Below are positions 25,962-34,146 of a stretch of 64,000 nt of DNA, piece after piece. Numbering within the stretch: the stretch's first letter is position 1; the number at the start of each line of letters is the position of its first letter. Source of the DNA: JANNMJ01 sp031425525. Its GTDB lineage: Bacteria; Bacteroidota; Bacteroidia; Cytophagales; Hymenobacteraceae. The notes under the pieces were generated by a model. The model was not told where the DNA came from. It saw only the letters and a list, made by a program, of their open reading frames with translations, and did no database searches. Made by a program: the position numbers and the translations under genes. The DNA is taken from NCBI GenBank assembly GCA_031425525.1, contig JANPJM010000084.1:29166-93165 (forward strand). The letters run 5' to 3'.

Positions 25962-25982
25962 CCCGGCCGACCGGGTTTTTTT
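25962..25982 (+). terminator. Terminator-like hairpin directly before the DedA start codon
   Basis: CCCGG-CCGA-CCGGG followed by seven T residues abuts the ATG at 25983. It could attenuate the short leader or terminate the upstream membrane-protein operon. The stem is only five base pairs. Confidence 0.35.
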
Positions 25983-26639
25983 ATGACTGAGTTTTTCCAT
26001 TGGATTCTCGATTTCCTGCGCCACCCCGATGTCGAGCTACTGAAGCTCACGCAGCAATATGGCAGTTGGACGTACGCCGTGCTGTTCGCCATCGTCTTCA
26101 CCGAGACCGGCGTAGTGCTGTTCCCCTTTCTGCCCGGCGATTCACTGCTGTTCGTCGCGGGTTCCATTGCGGCGCAGGAGAATTCGGGGCTTGAAATCAT
26201 GAAGCTGATGGGCTTATTGTTTTTGGCGGCTCTCCTCGGCGACAATCTCAATTTCACCATCGGCAATTACATCGGGCCGCGCGCGTTTTCGGGTCGGGTG
26301 CCGTTTCTCAAAAAAGAATATTTGCAACAAACGCAGGATTTTTACGCCAAGCACGGCGGTAAAACCCTGATTATGGCACGTTTCGTACCCATCGTGCGCA
26401 CGTTTGCGCCGTTCGTGGCGGGAGTCGGCACGATGAAATACCGCACCTTCTTGGCGTACAGCATCGCGGGGGCCGCGTTGTGGGTGCTTTCCATCACGCT
26501 GCTCGGTTATTTCACGGGCAATATTCCTATCGTCAAAAACAATTTTGAGAAGCTTATTTACCTAATCGTCATCGTATCGGTGCTACCGCCCGTACTGACG
26601 GCGGTAAAAGGAATGCTGTCGAAAAAATCCGCAGCTTAA
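25983..26639 (+). CDS. DedA family membrane protein
   Basis: A 218-residue integral membrane protein with the DedA/VTT signatures: FTETGVVLFPFLPGDSLLF, GDNLNFTIGNYIGPRAF and RFVPIVRTFAPFVAG with its conserved Arg and Pro. DedA proteins flip phospholipids or undecaprenyl phosphate and support membrane homeostasis. I start at the ATG at 25983 because the upstream reading has shadow composition and overlaps the promoter box. It may be cotranscribed with aroE, 20 bp downstream. Confidence 0.9.
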   Translation: MTEFFHWILDFLRHPDVELLKLTQQYGSWTYAVLFAIVFTETGVVLFPFLPGDSLLFVAGSIAAQENSGLEIMKLMGLLFLAALLGDNLNFTIGNYIGPRAFSGRVPFLKKEYLQQTQDFYAKHGGKTLIMARFVPIVRTFAPFVAGVGTMKYRTFLAYSIAGAALWVLSITLLGYFTGNIPIVKNNFEKLIYLIVIVSVLPPVLTAVKGMLSKKSAA

Positions 26640-26659
26640 CTCCCCTGCCCCGAGACTGG

Positions 26660-27409
26660 ATGCGCGAATATGGCTTAATTGGGCGCTCGTTGGCCCACTC
26701 CTTCTCCCCGGCCTATTTTGCCGACCGGTTTGCCGCCCTCGGCCTGACTACGCACTGCCGTTACGACGCGTTTGAGCTGCCCACGCTGGCCGAACTACCC
26801 GCGCTGCTCAACGCGCACCCCCGGCTGGCGGGCCTCAACGTCACGATTCCGTACAAAGAATTGGTGAAGCCGTACCTGCACGCACTGGCGCCGACGGCCC
26901 AGCGCGCGGGCGCCGTCAATACCATCGAGTTTGCCGCTGATGGCCGCCTGATTGGACACAATACCGATTTGGAAGGGTTCTCGACGGCGCTCGACGAATT
27001 GCTCGCCGACCGCCCGGCGCCGGCACGGGCGCTCATCCTAGGGCACGGCGGCGCGGCCAAAGCTGTGGAGGCTGTGCTGAAGGCGCGCAACATCGCGCAT
27101 TTGTTCGTCTCGCGCAACCCGCTGGCGGCAGGGCTGGCGTACGAGGAGATTTCGCCCGCCATCCTGCGCCATCACGGCCTGATTATCAACACTACGCCGG
27201 TAGGTACCTGGCCCGATGTTGCCACCTGCCCGGCGCTGCCGTACGAGGCGCTGACGCCCGCGCATTACCTGTTCGATTTGGTGTACAACCCCGCTGAAAC
27301 CGAATTTTTACGGCGCGGGCGTGCAGCGGGCGCCCAAGGAATGAATGGCCAACGAATGCTAGAAGTGCAAGCCGAAGCCGCGTGGCGTATCTGGACGGGT
27401 GCTGCGTAA
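26660..27409 (+). CDS. aroE: Shikimate dehydrogenase
   Basis: This 249-residue enzyme reduces 3-dehydroshikimate with NADPH in the pathway to aromatic amino acids. Family motifs are in order: GLIGRSLAHSFSPAYF (substrate Ser residues), NVTIPYKE with the catalytic Lys, NTDLEGF with the catalytic Asp, GHGGAAKAV in the NADP domain and NTTPVGTWPD. It is slightly shorter than the E. coli enzyme, as is common in Bacteroidota. Confidence 0.94.
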   Translation: MREYGLIGRSLAHSFSPAYFADRFAALGLTTHCRYDAFELPTLAELPALLNAHPRLAGLNVTIPYKELVKPYLHALAPTAQRAGAVNTIEFAADGRLIGHNTDLEGFSTALDELLADRPAPARALILGHGGAAKAVEAVLKARNIAHLFVSRNPLAAGLAYEEISPAILRHHGLIINTTPVGTWPDVATCPALPYEALTPAHYLFDLVYNPAETEFLRRGRAAGAQGMNGQRMLEVQAEAAWRIWTGAA

Positions 27410-27519
27410 GCTGCAAGGAATAAATCGCCCCAATCAAACACGAGATTGCTTCGTCGCCCCCCCCCTCACCATGGCAGTTCTTACTTAATGCGTATCTAGC
27501 ACGAATGCCTGAAGAATCA

Positions 27520-28308
27520 ATGCCCGCCTTGCGCAACGTAGCCGTCACGCGCTACATCGCGCCGCTACGCGAAGGCGGCTCGCTGCCGGCGCTGGTAGCC
27601 GCCGATGATGGGTTTATGTACGTCGTGAAGTTTCGGGGCGCCGGACAAGGCGTGCGGGCACTGATTGCCGAGTTAATCGTCGGCGAGATGGCGCGGGCGT
27701 TGGGGCTACGCGTGCCCGAGCTGGTGTTTTGCGAACTGGATGAAGCCTTCGGCCGTACCGAGCCCGACGAAGAAATTCAGGATTTACTGCGCGCCTCCAC
27801 CGGCCTCAACCTGGCGCTGCACTATTTGGCGGGCGCCGGCACCTTCGACCCGCTGATTTTTACGGTTGGCGCCGAGGAGGCGTCGCGCATCGTGTGGCTC
27901 GATGCTTTCACGCTCAACGTCGACCGCACGGCGCGCAACACCAACCTGCTGATTTGGCACCGCGAGTTGTGGCTCATCGACCACGGTGCGGCGTTGTACG
28001 TCCACCACGGCGGCCCCGAGTGGGCGCGACCAGTTGCGCGGCCGTTTCCGCAGGTGAAAGACCACGTACTGCTGCCGCAAGCCACCGAGTTGCCCGCCGC
28101 CGACGCGCGCGCCCACACCCGCCTGACGCCCGACCGCCTCGCGGCCATCGTGGCGCTAATCCCCGACGAGTGGCTCCGCGCCGCCGACCCCACCGCCGAC
28201 CCCGCCGCCCAACGTGCCGAGTATCGCGCGTTTCTGACGTTCCGAATCGCCGCCTCTGCCACGTTTATTCAGGAAGCCGAAGATGCCCGCCGAGTTGCAC
28301 GTTTTTGA
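27520..28308 (+). CDS. HipA-like kinase family protein
   Basis: The product is 262 residues from the ATG at 27520, preceded by a GAAGAA ribosome-binding-type stretch; an ATG 15 bases upstream is also in frame. It shows the compact HipA-like fold: TPLREGG-like PLREGGSLPALV, YVVKFRGAGQG (ATP-loop Lys), the catalytic-loop-like LNVDRTARNTNLL and the metal-binding LIDHGAAL. Unlike HipA toxins there is no HipB-type DNA-binding partner. Instead a DUF3037 gene overlaps its 3' end by 26 bases, a gene pair I know from other bacteria. Substrate unknown. Confidence 0.8.
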   Translation: MPALRNVAVTRYIAPLREGGSLPALVAADDGFMYVVKFRGAGQGVRALIAELIVGEMARALGLRVPELVFCELDEAFGRTEPDEEIQDLLRASTGLNLALHYLAGAGTFDPLIFTVGAEEASRIVWLDAFTLNVDRTARNTNLLIWHRELWLIDHGAALYVHHGGPEWARPVARPFPQVKDHVLLPQATELPAADARAHTRLTPDRLAAIVALIPDEWLRAADPTADPAAQRAEYRAFLTFRIAASATFIQEAEDARRVARF

Positions 28309-28675
28309 GTACGCCGTGGTGCGCGTGGTGCCGCGCGTCGAGCGGGAGGAGTTTTGCAACGTCGGGGTCATCGTGTTTTGCGCCGCGCAGGGGTTTCTGC
28401 AAGTCCAAACCGCGCTGCCCGAAGCCAAACTGCGGGCGCTGGCCGGCGCCAATGAGCTTGATTTTAGCGACTTAACTAACCGCCTCCACGCCTTCGACCG
28501 CATTTGCCGGGGACGCGCCGAAGGCGGCCCCATCGGGCAGCTTACGCCCGCCTCGCGGTTTCGGTGGCTGACGGCCGCCCGCAGTACCATCGTGCAGACG
28601 TCGGCGGTGCATCCCGGCCGGTGTACCGACGCCGCCGCTACGCTGGCCCGGCTTTTTGCCGAGTTGGTGGCGTAG
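28283..28675 (+). CDS. DUF3037 domain protein
   Basis: A 130-residue protein fitting DUF3037, with FEYAVVRVVPRVEREEFCNVGVIVFC near the start. It begins inside the preceding HipA-like gene, so the two are translationally coupled and probably work together. The function is unknown. Confidence 0.78.
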   Translation: MPAELHVFEYAVVRVVPRVEREEFCNVGVIVFCAAQGFLQVQTALPEAKLRALAGANELDFSDLTNRLHAFDRICRGRAEGGPIGQLTPASRFRWLTAARSTIVQTSAVHPGRCTDAAATLARLFAELVA

Positions 28676-28701
28676 CGCGAAATTGTTGCCGTATTCATTT
28701 A

Positions 28702-28733
28702 GACGTAGAAACGCCAGTAGGCGTCCCTACGTC
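28702..28733. terminator. Hairpin between convergent genes
   Basis: GACGTAG (28702) pairs with CTACGTC (to 28733), and an inner ACGCC pairs with GGCGT. It lies between the DUF3037 and Lrp genes, which converge, and belongs to the common GACGTAG...GGCGT type of intergenic palindrome. Confidence 0.5.
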
Positions 28734-28748
28734 AGCGGACAATGCCGC

Positions 28749-29219
28749 TTACTCGATATCGAGCTGTACTGAGCGGTCGAGCGTTTCTTCGAGCGCAATC
28801 AGCGTCTCGGTGCGCTCGATGCCTTCCACGAGCTGGATTTTGTCGTGCAAAACCTGGCGCAGGTGGTTGGTGTCTTTGCAGACCATCTTACAAAACAGGC
28901 TGTAATTGCCGGTGGTGTAATGGATGGAAATGATTTCCGGAATTTTCTGCAACGCCTCGACCACTTTATCGGAGAGGGAGCTTTTTTCGAGGTATACACC
29001 GAGGAAGGCCGAAATGTCGTAGCCGAGCTTGGCGTAATCAATCTTGAGGGTGGCGCCCTTCACGAGGCCCATCTCTTCAAGCTTGTTCATGCGCACGTGC
29101 ACGGTGCCGCCGCTGACCATCACGCGTTTCGCGACTTCGGTGTATGGCATTTTCGCATCTTCGATGAGGAGTGCTAAAATGCGGCGGTCGATGCTGTCAA
29201 TTTCGTAATGAGAAGCCAT
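28749..29219 (-). CDS. Lrp/AsnC family transcriptional regulator
   Basis: The 156-residue protein is standard for this family. It has an N-terminal winged helix-turn-helix (DSIDRRILALLIEDAKMPYT, then VSGGTVHVRMNKLEEMGLV) and a C-terminal ligand-binding RAM domain with IISIHYTTGNYSLFCKM. Members respond to amino acids or other small ligands and often regulate their neighbours. The nearby targets could include the putative small RNA or dsbD, but no operator is identifiable. Confidence 0.92.
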   Translation of the reverse strand: MASHYEIDSIDRRILALLIEDAKMPYTEVAKRVMVSGGTVHVRMNKLEEMGLVKGATLKIDYAKLGYDISAFLGVYLEKSSLSDKVVEALQKIPEIISIHYTTGNYSLFCKMVCKDTNHLRQVLHDKIQLVEGIERTETLIALEETLDRSVQLDIE

Positions 29220-29329
29220 AGGACAGGGGAGTTCTTAATTTTTTCGCAAGTTACGAACAAAAAACTTGCTTAGACTGTAAAAATTACGGTAAAAGAGTGA
29301 AAAATTTGCAAGCACAATGGCACTTCACC

Positions 29330-29337
29330 TACCTTTG
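29330..29337 (+). promoter_or_regulatory. Promoter of a putative small RNA
   Basis: TACCTTTG is a full -7 match, and TTTG at 29305-29308 lies 21 nt upstream in the position of the Bacteroidota -33 element. No coding sequence starts downstream on this strand. Confidence 0.55.
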
Positions 29338-29343
29338 TCGTAA

Positions 29344-29463
29344 TCAAGGACGGGTAGGCCGGTTCGCCGGTCGCGTCAGCGCGGGGCTTTGGCCTTGCTG
29401 CGGCGCCTGAAATTGATTGGTTGATTGGTGTGAAAAAGGCGGCCTTTTGGGCCGCCTTTTTCA
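29344..29463 (+). ncRNA. Putative small RNA of about 120 nt
   Basis: A consensus promoter (29305-29337) and a strong terminator (29433-29461) bracket about 120 nt with no open reading frame. The transcript can fold a stem closed by a UUCG tetraloop (GGCCGG-UUCG-CCGGUC near 29357-29372), followed by a GC-rich imperfect hairpin around 29373-29410. I do not find the SRP RNA signature or a tRNA fold, and 6S RNA cannot be judged by eye. The ends are estimates. Confidence 0.45.
29433..29461 (+). terminator. Intrinsic terminator of the putative small RNA
   Basis: AAAAAGGCGGC pairs perfectly with GCCGCCTTTTT around a 7-nt loop, giving a U-rich tail on the plus strand. Confidence 0.75.
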
Positions 29464-29487
29464 GTTTATAGCCGTGCGCCGAGCAAT

Positions 29488-29560
29488 GTGGCGAACACTG
29501 TCCCGGTGCCGCGCAAAGGAGGATCATCTGACGACGCGGCACCGGGACGGTGCTCGCCAC
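29488..29560. repeat. Inverted repeat of the GGCACCGGGACGGTGC family
   Basis: The arms 29488-29513 and 29535-29560 are 26 bp each with two mismatches. Their core, CCGGTGCCG / CGGCACCGG, recurs at 44984-45008 and 49184-49267. The element lies just downstream of dsbD. Confidence 0.75.
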
Positions 29561-29585
29561 GTACTACCTATTGCTTGCTTCTTGT

Positions 29586-31847
29586 TCACTGCCGGGCTAC
29601 GGCGGCGCCTTTCTTGAGCGCGGCCACGCCGGCGTCGAGAAACTGGGCGAACTCACCGGCATCGAGGTTGTAGGCGCGCGGTGTTACCAGCGGACGCAGC
29701 CCATCGTCGGCGGGGTCGAGGATGATGTAGTACGGCTGGGCGTTGGCGTTGAACTTCGAGATTTGGAGGTCGAAGTTGCGGGCGCCAACGGTGGTTTTCG
29801 GCAGGCCGTCGCGCGGGCTAACGGTTTGCTCGGCGGCGGGGAGGTCGGTTTTGTCATCGACGTAGAGCGCGACCACGATGTACTCGTCGCGGAGGCGGCG
29901 CAGGACTTCGGGATCGGCCCATACGCGGGCTTCCATCTCGCGGCAGTTCACGCAGCCGTGGCCGGTGAAATCGATGAAAATCGGCTTGTTTTGGGCGCGG
30001 GCGCACCGGCGGGCCTGTTCCAAATCGAAATACCCAGCGAGGTTGTGCGGCAGATGCAGAAAATCGGCGTATCGCGGCGCTTCGCAGAGGGCGTTGGCGG
30101 CGGAGCCGGCTTGCGTACCGGGCGCGGCGGTGGGGCCGTGCCCGCCGCCGGTCGCGCCGCGCGTGAGATCAAAGGGCAGCGACGTTTGCGGCGGCAGGAA
30201 ACCCGCCAGCGGCGCCAGCGGCGCGCCGAACAACCCCGGAATCAGGTAAATCGTGAAGCTCAGCGCGGCGGTGGCGAGCAGCAAGCGCGGCACGCCGAGA
30301 TACGGCAATTCGGAATCGTGGGAAAGTTTGATTTTGCCCAATAAATACAGCCCCAGCAGCCCGAACAGCACAATCCAGAGCGCGAGAAACACATCGCGGT
30401 TAAGCAGGTTCCAATGGTACACCTGGTCGGCGGTGCTGAGGAATTTGAGCGCCAACGCCAGTTCCAAAAAGCCGAGCGTGACTTTGACCACGTTAAGCCA
30501 GCCGCCTGATCGGGGCAACGATTTGAGCATCGTCGGAAAAATGGCAAACATCGTGAAAGGCAGCGCGAAGGCTGTCCCAAACGCCATCATCCCCAAAGCT
30601 GGTAAAAACGTCTGCCCTTGCGCCGAGAGCGCCAACACCGAGCCGACTATCGGGCCGGTACACGAGAAAGACACGATTACTAGCGTCGCGGCCATGAAAA
30701 AGATGCCTGTCCATCCGCCCTTGTCGGCCTGCTGATCCACCTTATTGACGAACGACGACGGCAGCGTCAACTCAAATAGCCCTAGAAATGACATACCGAA
30801 CAGCACGAAAACGGCGAAGAACAGCAAGTTCGGCAGCCAATGTGTAGCGATGAGATTAGGCCCTTCTTCGCCTAGCAGCTTCACCACCAGCACTCCCACA
30901 AGCGTGTAAATCGCGACGATACTCAATCCATACACGCCCGCTTTAAGGATGCCACGCCCGCGCGAATCGCCGGAATTGGTAAAAAGCGAAACCGTCATCG
31001 GAATCAGCGGATACACGCACGGCGTGAGCAGCGCAAACAAACCTGCGCCGAATGCCGCCAGCAGGAAACTCCACAACGAAACCGACTCAGTGGGTGCGGC
31101 GGCGGTGGCGGAAGCCGTGGCAGCCACACCGCTGGAAGCCGCTTGCACGGCCGCGCGCGGCGCCGGCGCCGCTGAATCAGCGGTAGCGGCAGGCGGTTCA
31201 ACAGGCGCCACTGGAGCAATGGCGGCCGTGGCAGTAGCTTGACTTCCGGGCGCAGCGGCCGGCGCTACGCTACCCGTCGCTTTTGGCGCGGGCGCGGCGG
31301 GTGCCGCTTTCCCCTCCGCCTTCACCGCAAACGTAAACGCGCCGTTCAGCGGCACGCATTGGCCGCTCACCTCGGAGCAGCTTTGGGCGTCGTATTTGCC
31401 TTTGATGACGACCGGCGCCGCCAACACCTTCACCTTCTGCCGAAATTCGGCGGTGCCGACGAAGTAAGTGACATCGCCGCCGAACACATCGTCGAATTTT
31501 TTCTTCGGATGCTGCGGCACCAGCTTGCCCACCAACTGGTAGCTGGGGTGCGGCGCAAACTCGACGGTGGTGACGGTTGGGCCGAGGTTGGGGTCGAAAT
31601 CGGAGGAGTAGAGGTACCAGTCGGGGATGATTTTCACCCCGAAAATCAACTCCACTTCATCGCCCACCTGCACGGCGGCTTTGGCAGGACGGAAGCTCCA
31701 AGTGGTGGGCTCTACGAGTTGGGCGCTGGGTTGGGCGCCGAACTGCGCGGCGGCCGGAGCCGCCCACAGACTCAGGAGCGCCAGCAGCGAGCCGAACCGG
31801 CTCAGGAAGGTGCGGGGCCGGAAAGGAAGCGCAGCAGGAAGCGTCAT
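29586..31847 (-). CDS. dsbD: Thiol:disulfide interchange protein DsbD
   Basis: The product has 753 residues from the ATG at 31847. It has a signal peptide (about 1-35), a periplasmic alpha domain with C157 and C164 in CSEVSGQC, an Ala/Pro-rich linker, and an eight-helix membrane domain with FALLTPCVYPLIPM and SFSCTGPIVGS supplying the two buried Cys. The C-terminal thioredoxin domain has active site C632-V-N-C635 in GHGCVNCREME. It carries electrons from cytoplasmic thioredoxin to periplasmic thiol partners. A TACTTGTG sequence three bases before the ATG is a weak promoter candidate. Confidence 0.93.
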   Translation of the reverse strand: MTLPAALPFRPRTFLSRFGSLLALLSLWAAPAAAQFGAQPSAQLVEPTTWSFRPAKAAVQVGDEVELIFGVKIIPDWYLYSSDFDPNLGPTVTTVEFAPHPSYQLVGKLVPQHPKKKFDDVFGGDVTYFVGTAEFRQKVKVLAAPVVIKGKYDAQSCSEVSGQCVPLNGAFTFAVKAEGKAAPAAPAPKATGSVAPAAAPGSQATATAAIAPVAPVEPPAATADSAAPAPRAAVQAASSGVAATASATAAAPTESVSLWSFLLAAFGAGLFALLTPCVYPLIPMTVSLFTNSGDSRGRGILKAGVYGLSIVAIYTLVGVLVVKLLGEEGPNLIATHWLPNLLFFAVFVLFGMSFLGLFELTLPSSFVNKVDQQADKGGWTGIFFMAATLVIVSFSCTGPIVGSVLALSAQGQTFLPALGMMAFGTAFALPFTMFAIFPTMLKSLPRSGGWLNVVKVTLGFLELALALKFLSTADQVYHWNLLNRDVFLALWIVLFGLLGLYLLGKIKLSHDSELPYLGVPRLLLATAALSFTIYLIPGLFGAPLAPLAGFLPPQTSLPFDLTRGATGGGHGPTAAPGTQAGSAANALCEAPRYADFLHLPHNLAGYFDLEQARRCARAQNKPIFIDFTGHGCVNCREMEARVWADPEVLRRLRDEYIVVALYVDDKTDLPAAEQTVSPRDGLPKTTVGARNFDLQISKFNANAQPYYIILDPADDGLRPLVTPRAYNLDAGEFAQFLDAGVAALKKGAAVARQ

Positions 31848-32080
31848 CGGCACAAGTACGGGGGTTTGGCGAACGATTGGAAGACGAAGCGGAAGAAATG
31901 GTGGCCCGGCAATAGAATTTCCCCGGCAACTCAAAAGTACGCGCTTAATCCACGGCAGCGCCTTTCGGTTGATACCCGGCGGGGCGAAAACCTCACCGCG
32001 CGGCCCCGACAGACGGCGCGCGGCGCCGTTCCTTACCCGGCGCGCACCCGTCGAACGCACCCGAACTCGGTTTCCTCCCG

Positions 32081-32088
32081 TACTTTGT
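32081..32088 (+). promoter_or_regulatory. Possible -7 box for the CNNM/CBS gene
   Basis: TACTTTGT partly matches TAnnTTTG, 59 nt before the ATG at 32148. The rest of the space between this gene and dsbD (31848-32147) shows nothing else I can name. Confidence 0.3.
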
Positions 32089-32147
32089 GGCGTTACCCCC
32101 TCCCCCCAGACCGCCGGGCGCGCGCATTGCCCCGGTTAGTCACCTCA

Positions 32148-33464
32148 ATGATTGGAAGTATACTGCTGACCGTTCTGCTGGTCGCGCTGAATGGTTTTTT
32201 TGTAGCGGCCGAATTTGCCCTCGTCAAGGTACGGGCGTCGCAGATTGAGTTGAAGGCGCAGGCGGGCAACAAGCTCGCCGGCCTGACACACAATATGCTC
32301 AACAACCTCGACGCGTACCTCTCGGCTACGCAGTTGGGCATCACGCTCGCCTCGCTGGGGTTGGGCTGGATCGGGGAAAACGTGGTGTCGGAGATCGTGC
32401 TGGCCGCGATGCACGCCATGGGTGTGGCCGCCGACCCGGTACTGGCACACAAAATCTCGTTTCCGATTGCCTTCGCCGTCATTACGGTGCTGCACATCAC
32501 GTTCGGGGAGTTGGCTCCGAAGTCGCTCGCCATTCAGCAGCCCGAGCGCACGTCGCTGGCGGTGGCCGTGCCGATGCAGATTTTTTACGTCGTTTTCAAG
32601 CCGTTCATTTGGGTGCTGAACGGCCTTTCGGGCCTGATTCTGCGGATGTTCGGCTTGCGGGCCGTGCCACACCTCGAAGCCCACTCGGCCGATGAGTTGC
32701 GGCTGATTCTGGAGCAGAGCCGCACTTCCGGCGAACTGCACACCGACGAACACGAGCTGATCGAGAACGTATTCGAGTTCAACGACCGCATGGTGAAGCA
32801 GATCATGGTGCCGCGCACCAAGATCGCGGCCATTCCGGTGACGCTTTCCGAAGAAGACGCCCTAAGCAAGCTGCTGGACGAGGGGTTTTCGCGGGTGCCG
32901 GTGTACGAAGAAGTCATCGACAATATCGTCGGTATTCTGTACGTCAAGGATTTGCTCGCTAAGGCGCGCGGGCAGCAGGAGCCGGTGGTGCTGAGTCAGA
33001 TCATCCGGCCGGCGTACTTCGTGCCCGAAACCATCAAGATTCATACGCTGCTGAAGCAGTTTCAGAGCCGCCATTTGCATATGGCCATCGTCACGGACGA
33101 GTTCGGCGGCGTGAGCGGCCTTGTCACGATGGAAGATGTGGTGGAAGAGCTGGTGGGCGAGATTCAGGACGAGTACGACAACGAGGTGGTGCAGGTGGAA
33201 CAAACCGGCCCCTGGGAGTACCGCGTCGATGCCTCGCTGGCGGTGCCCGATGCCAACGAAGCCCTCCCCTTCCCGCTGCCCGAAGCCGAGAGCTACGAGA
33301 CCGTCGGCGGGTATCTGCACCTGATTTACGAGGGCATACCGGAGGTAAACGACCTGGCCCACAACGACGATTACGAGTTCCGGGTGCTGGCCCGCTCGCA
33401 GCGCAACGTGGAGCTGGTGCAGCTCACGGTGCGCGAGGAGAAGCGCGGCGGCGAGGGAGAATGA
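32148..33464 (+). CDS. CNNM/CBS/CorC-type membrane protein (hemolysin family)
   Basis: The 438-residue protein starts at the ATG at 32148; an upstream open frame overlapping dsbD in antisense is not coding. It has a CNNM membrane domain (about 1-185, with LNGFFVAAEFALVKVR and ITFGELAPKSLA), a tandem CBS pair (about 205-325, with MVPRTKIAAIPV and FSRVPVYEEVIDNIVGILYV) and a C-terminal CorC/HlyC domain (about 345-430). Such proteins are magnesium or cobalt transporters or efflux proteins; the old hemolysin label is misleading. Confidence 0.9.
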   Translation: MIGSILLTVLLVALNGFFVAAEFALVKVRASQIELKAQAGNKLAGLTHNMLNNLDAYLSATQLGITLASLGLGWIGENVVSEIVLAAMHAMGVAADPVLAHKISFPIAFAVITVLHITFGELAPKSLAIQQPERTSLAVAVPMQIFYVVFKPFIWVLNGLSGLILRMFGLRAVPHLEAHSADELRLILEQSRTSGELHTDEHELIENVFEFNDRMVKQIMVPRTKIAAIPVTLSEEDALSKLLDEGFSRVPVYEEVIDNIVGILYVKDLLAKARGQQEPVVLSQIIRPAYFVPETIKIHTLLKQFQSRHLHMAIVTDEFGGVSGLVTMEDVVEELVGEIQDEYDNEVVQVEQTGPWEYRVDASLAVPDANEALPFPLPEAESYETVGGYLHLIYEGIPEVNDLAHNDDYEFRVLARSQRNVELVQLTVREEKRGGEGE

Positions 33465-33524
33465 GGAGTTTTGAGTTTTGAGTGAGGAGTGTACACCCAC
33501 TCAAAACTCGAAACTCAAAACTCC
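33465..33524. repeat. TTTTGAG-type inverted repeat between convergent genes
   Basis: GGAGTTTTGAGTTTTGAGTG at 33465-33484 faces CACTCAAAACTCGAAACTC (33498 onward, ending 33524). The right arm runs into the next gene and encodes its last residues and stop. Related copies lie at 50003-50050, near 49096 and at 55873-55900. Confidence 0.65.
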
Positions 33525-34030
33525 CGAAACCACCCCGCGTACGTCTGGTAATTATCGGCCGTGCGCCGAATCATCGCCCGTTGCGCTTCCGTGACGGGCT
33601 TGATTTTTTGGGCGGGCACTCCAGCGTATAGAAAACCGGCTTCGCAGACTTGGTTTTCCAGCACCACGGCGCCCGCCGCGATGATGCACCCCGTGCCCAC
33701 GACGGCGTGATCCATCACGATGGCGCCCATCCCGATGAGGACATCATCTTCGACGGTGCAGCCGTGGACGAGCGCGCGGTGCCCGATGCTCACGCGGGCG
33801 CCGATGGTGAGACTCGCTTTCTGGTACGTGCCGTGCAGCACGGCGCCATCCTGAATATTGGTATGGTCGCCGATGCGGATCGGGCACACATCGGCGCGCA
33901 CCACGGCCGTAAACCACACCGTACAACCCGCACCGAAAACGGCATCGCCGACGATGGTGGCGTTGGGGGCGAGCCAGCAATCGGGGCCGAATTGGGGCAG
34001 AACGCCGTGGATGGGGAGGAGGAGTGACAT
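33515..34030 (-). CDS. Gamma-carbonic anhydrase family hexapeptide protein
   Basis: A 171-residue left-handed beta-helix protein with hexapeptide repeats (GDAVFGAGCTVWFTAVVRAD, IGMGAIVMDHAVVG). The three zinc-ligand His are in place: H66 (VLHGTY), H84 and H89 (GHRALVHG). It may be a true carbonic anhydrase or a YrdA/PaaY-like relative. The last residues (REF and stop) lie inside the TTTTGAG-type repeat. Confidence 0.88.
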   Translation of the reverse strand: MSLLLPIHGVLPQFGPDCWLAPNATIVGDAVFGAGCTVWFTAVVRADVCPIRIGDHTNIQDGAVLHGTYQKASLTIGARVSIGHRALVHGCTVEDDVLIGMGAIVMDHAVVGTGCIIAAGAVVLENQVCEAGFLYAGVPAQKIKPVTEAQRAMIRRTADNYQTYAGWFREF

Positions 34031-34132
34031 GGTCGTGACGAGTGGGTAGTGACAAGTGATTTATTTTCGGGGGCAAGGTAGGACTTTCTGCTTGGCGCTG
34101 GTCTTGAGCGTGGCGGCGCGCGGCGCGGCTAC

Positions 34133-34140
34133 TACTTTCC
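34133..34140 (+). promoter_or_regulatory. -7 box of the first sigma cassette
   Basis: TACTTTCC ends six bases before the ATG at 34147. The partner cassette has TACCTTTC at the same relative place, so the arrangement is conserved between the copies. Confidence 0.5.
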
Positions 34141-34146
34141 CCCCTG

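Noticed and set aside
29344..29463. tRNA or SRP RNA at the orphan transcript
   Set aside because: No cloverleaf or T-loop sequence, and the SRP domain IV signature is not seen.
31239..32147. N-terminal extension of the CNNM/CBS gene
   Set aside because: Antisense to dsbD; the family start and membrane helix begin at 32148.
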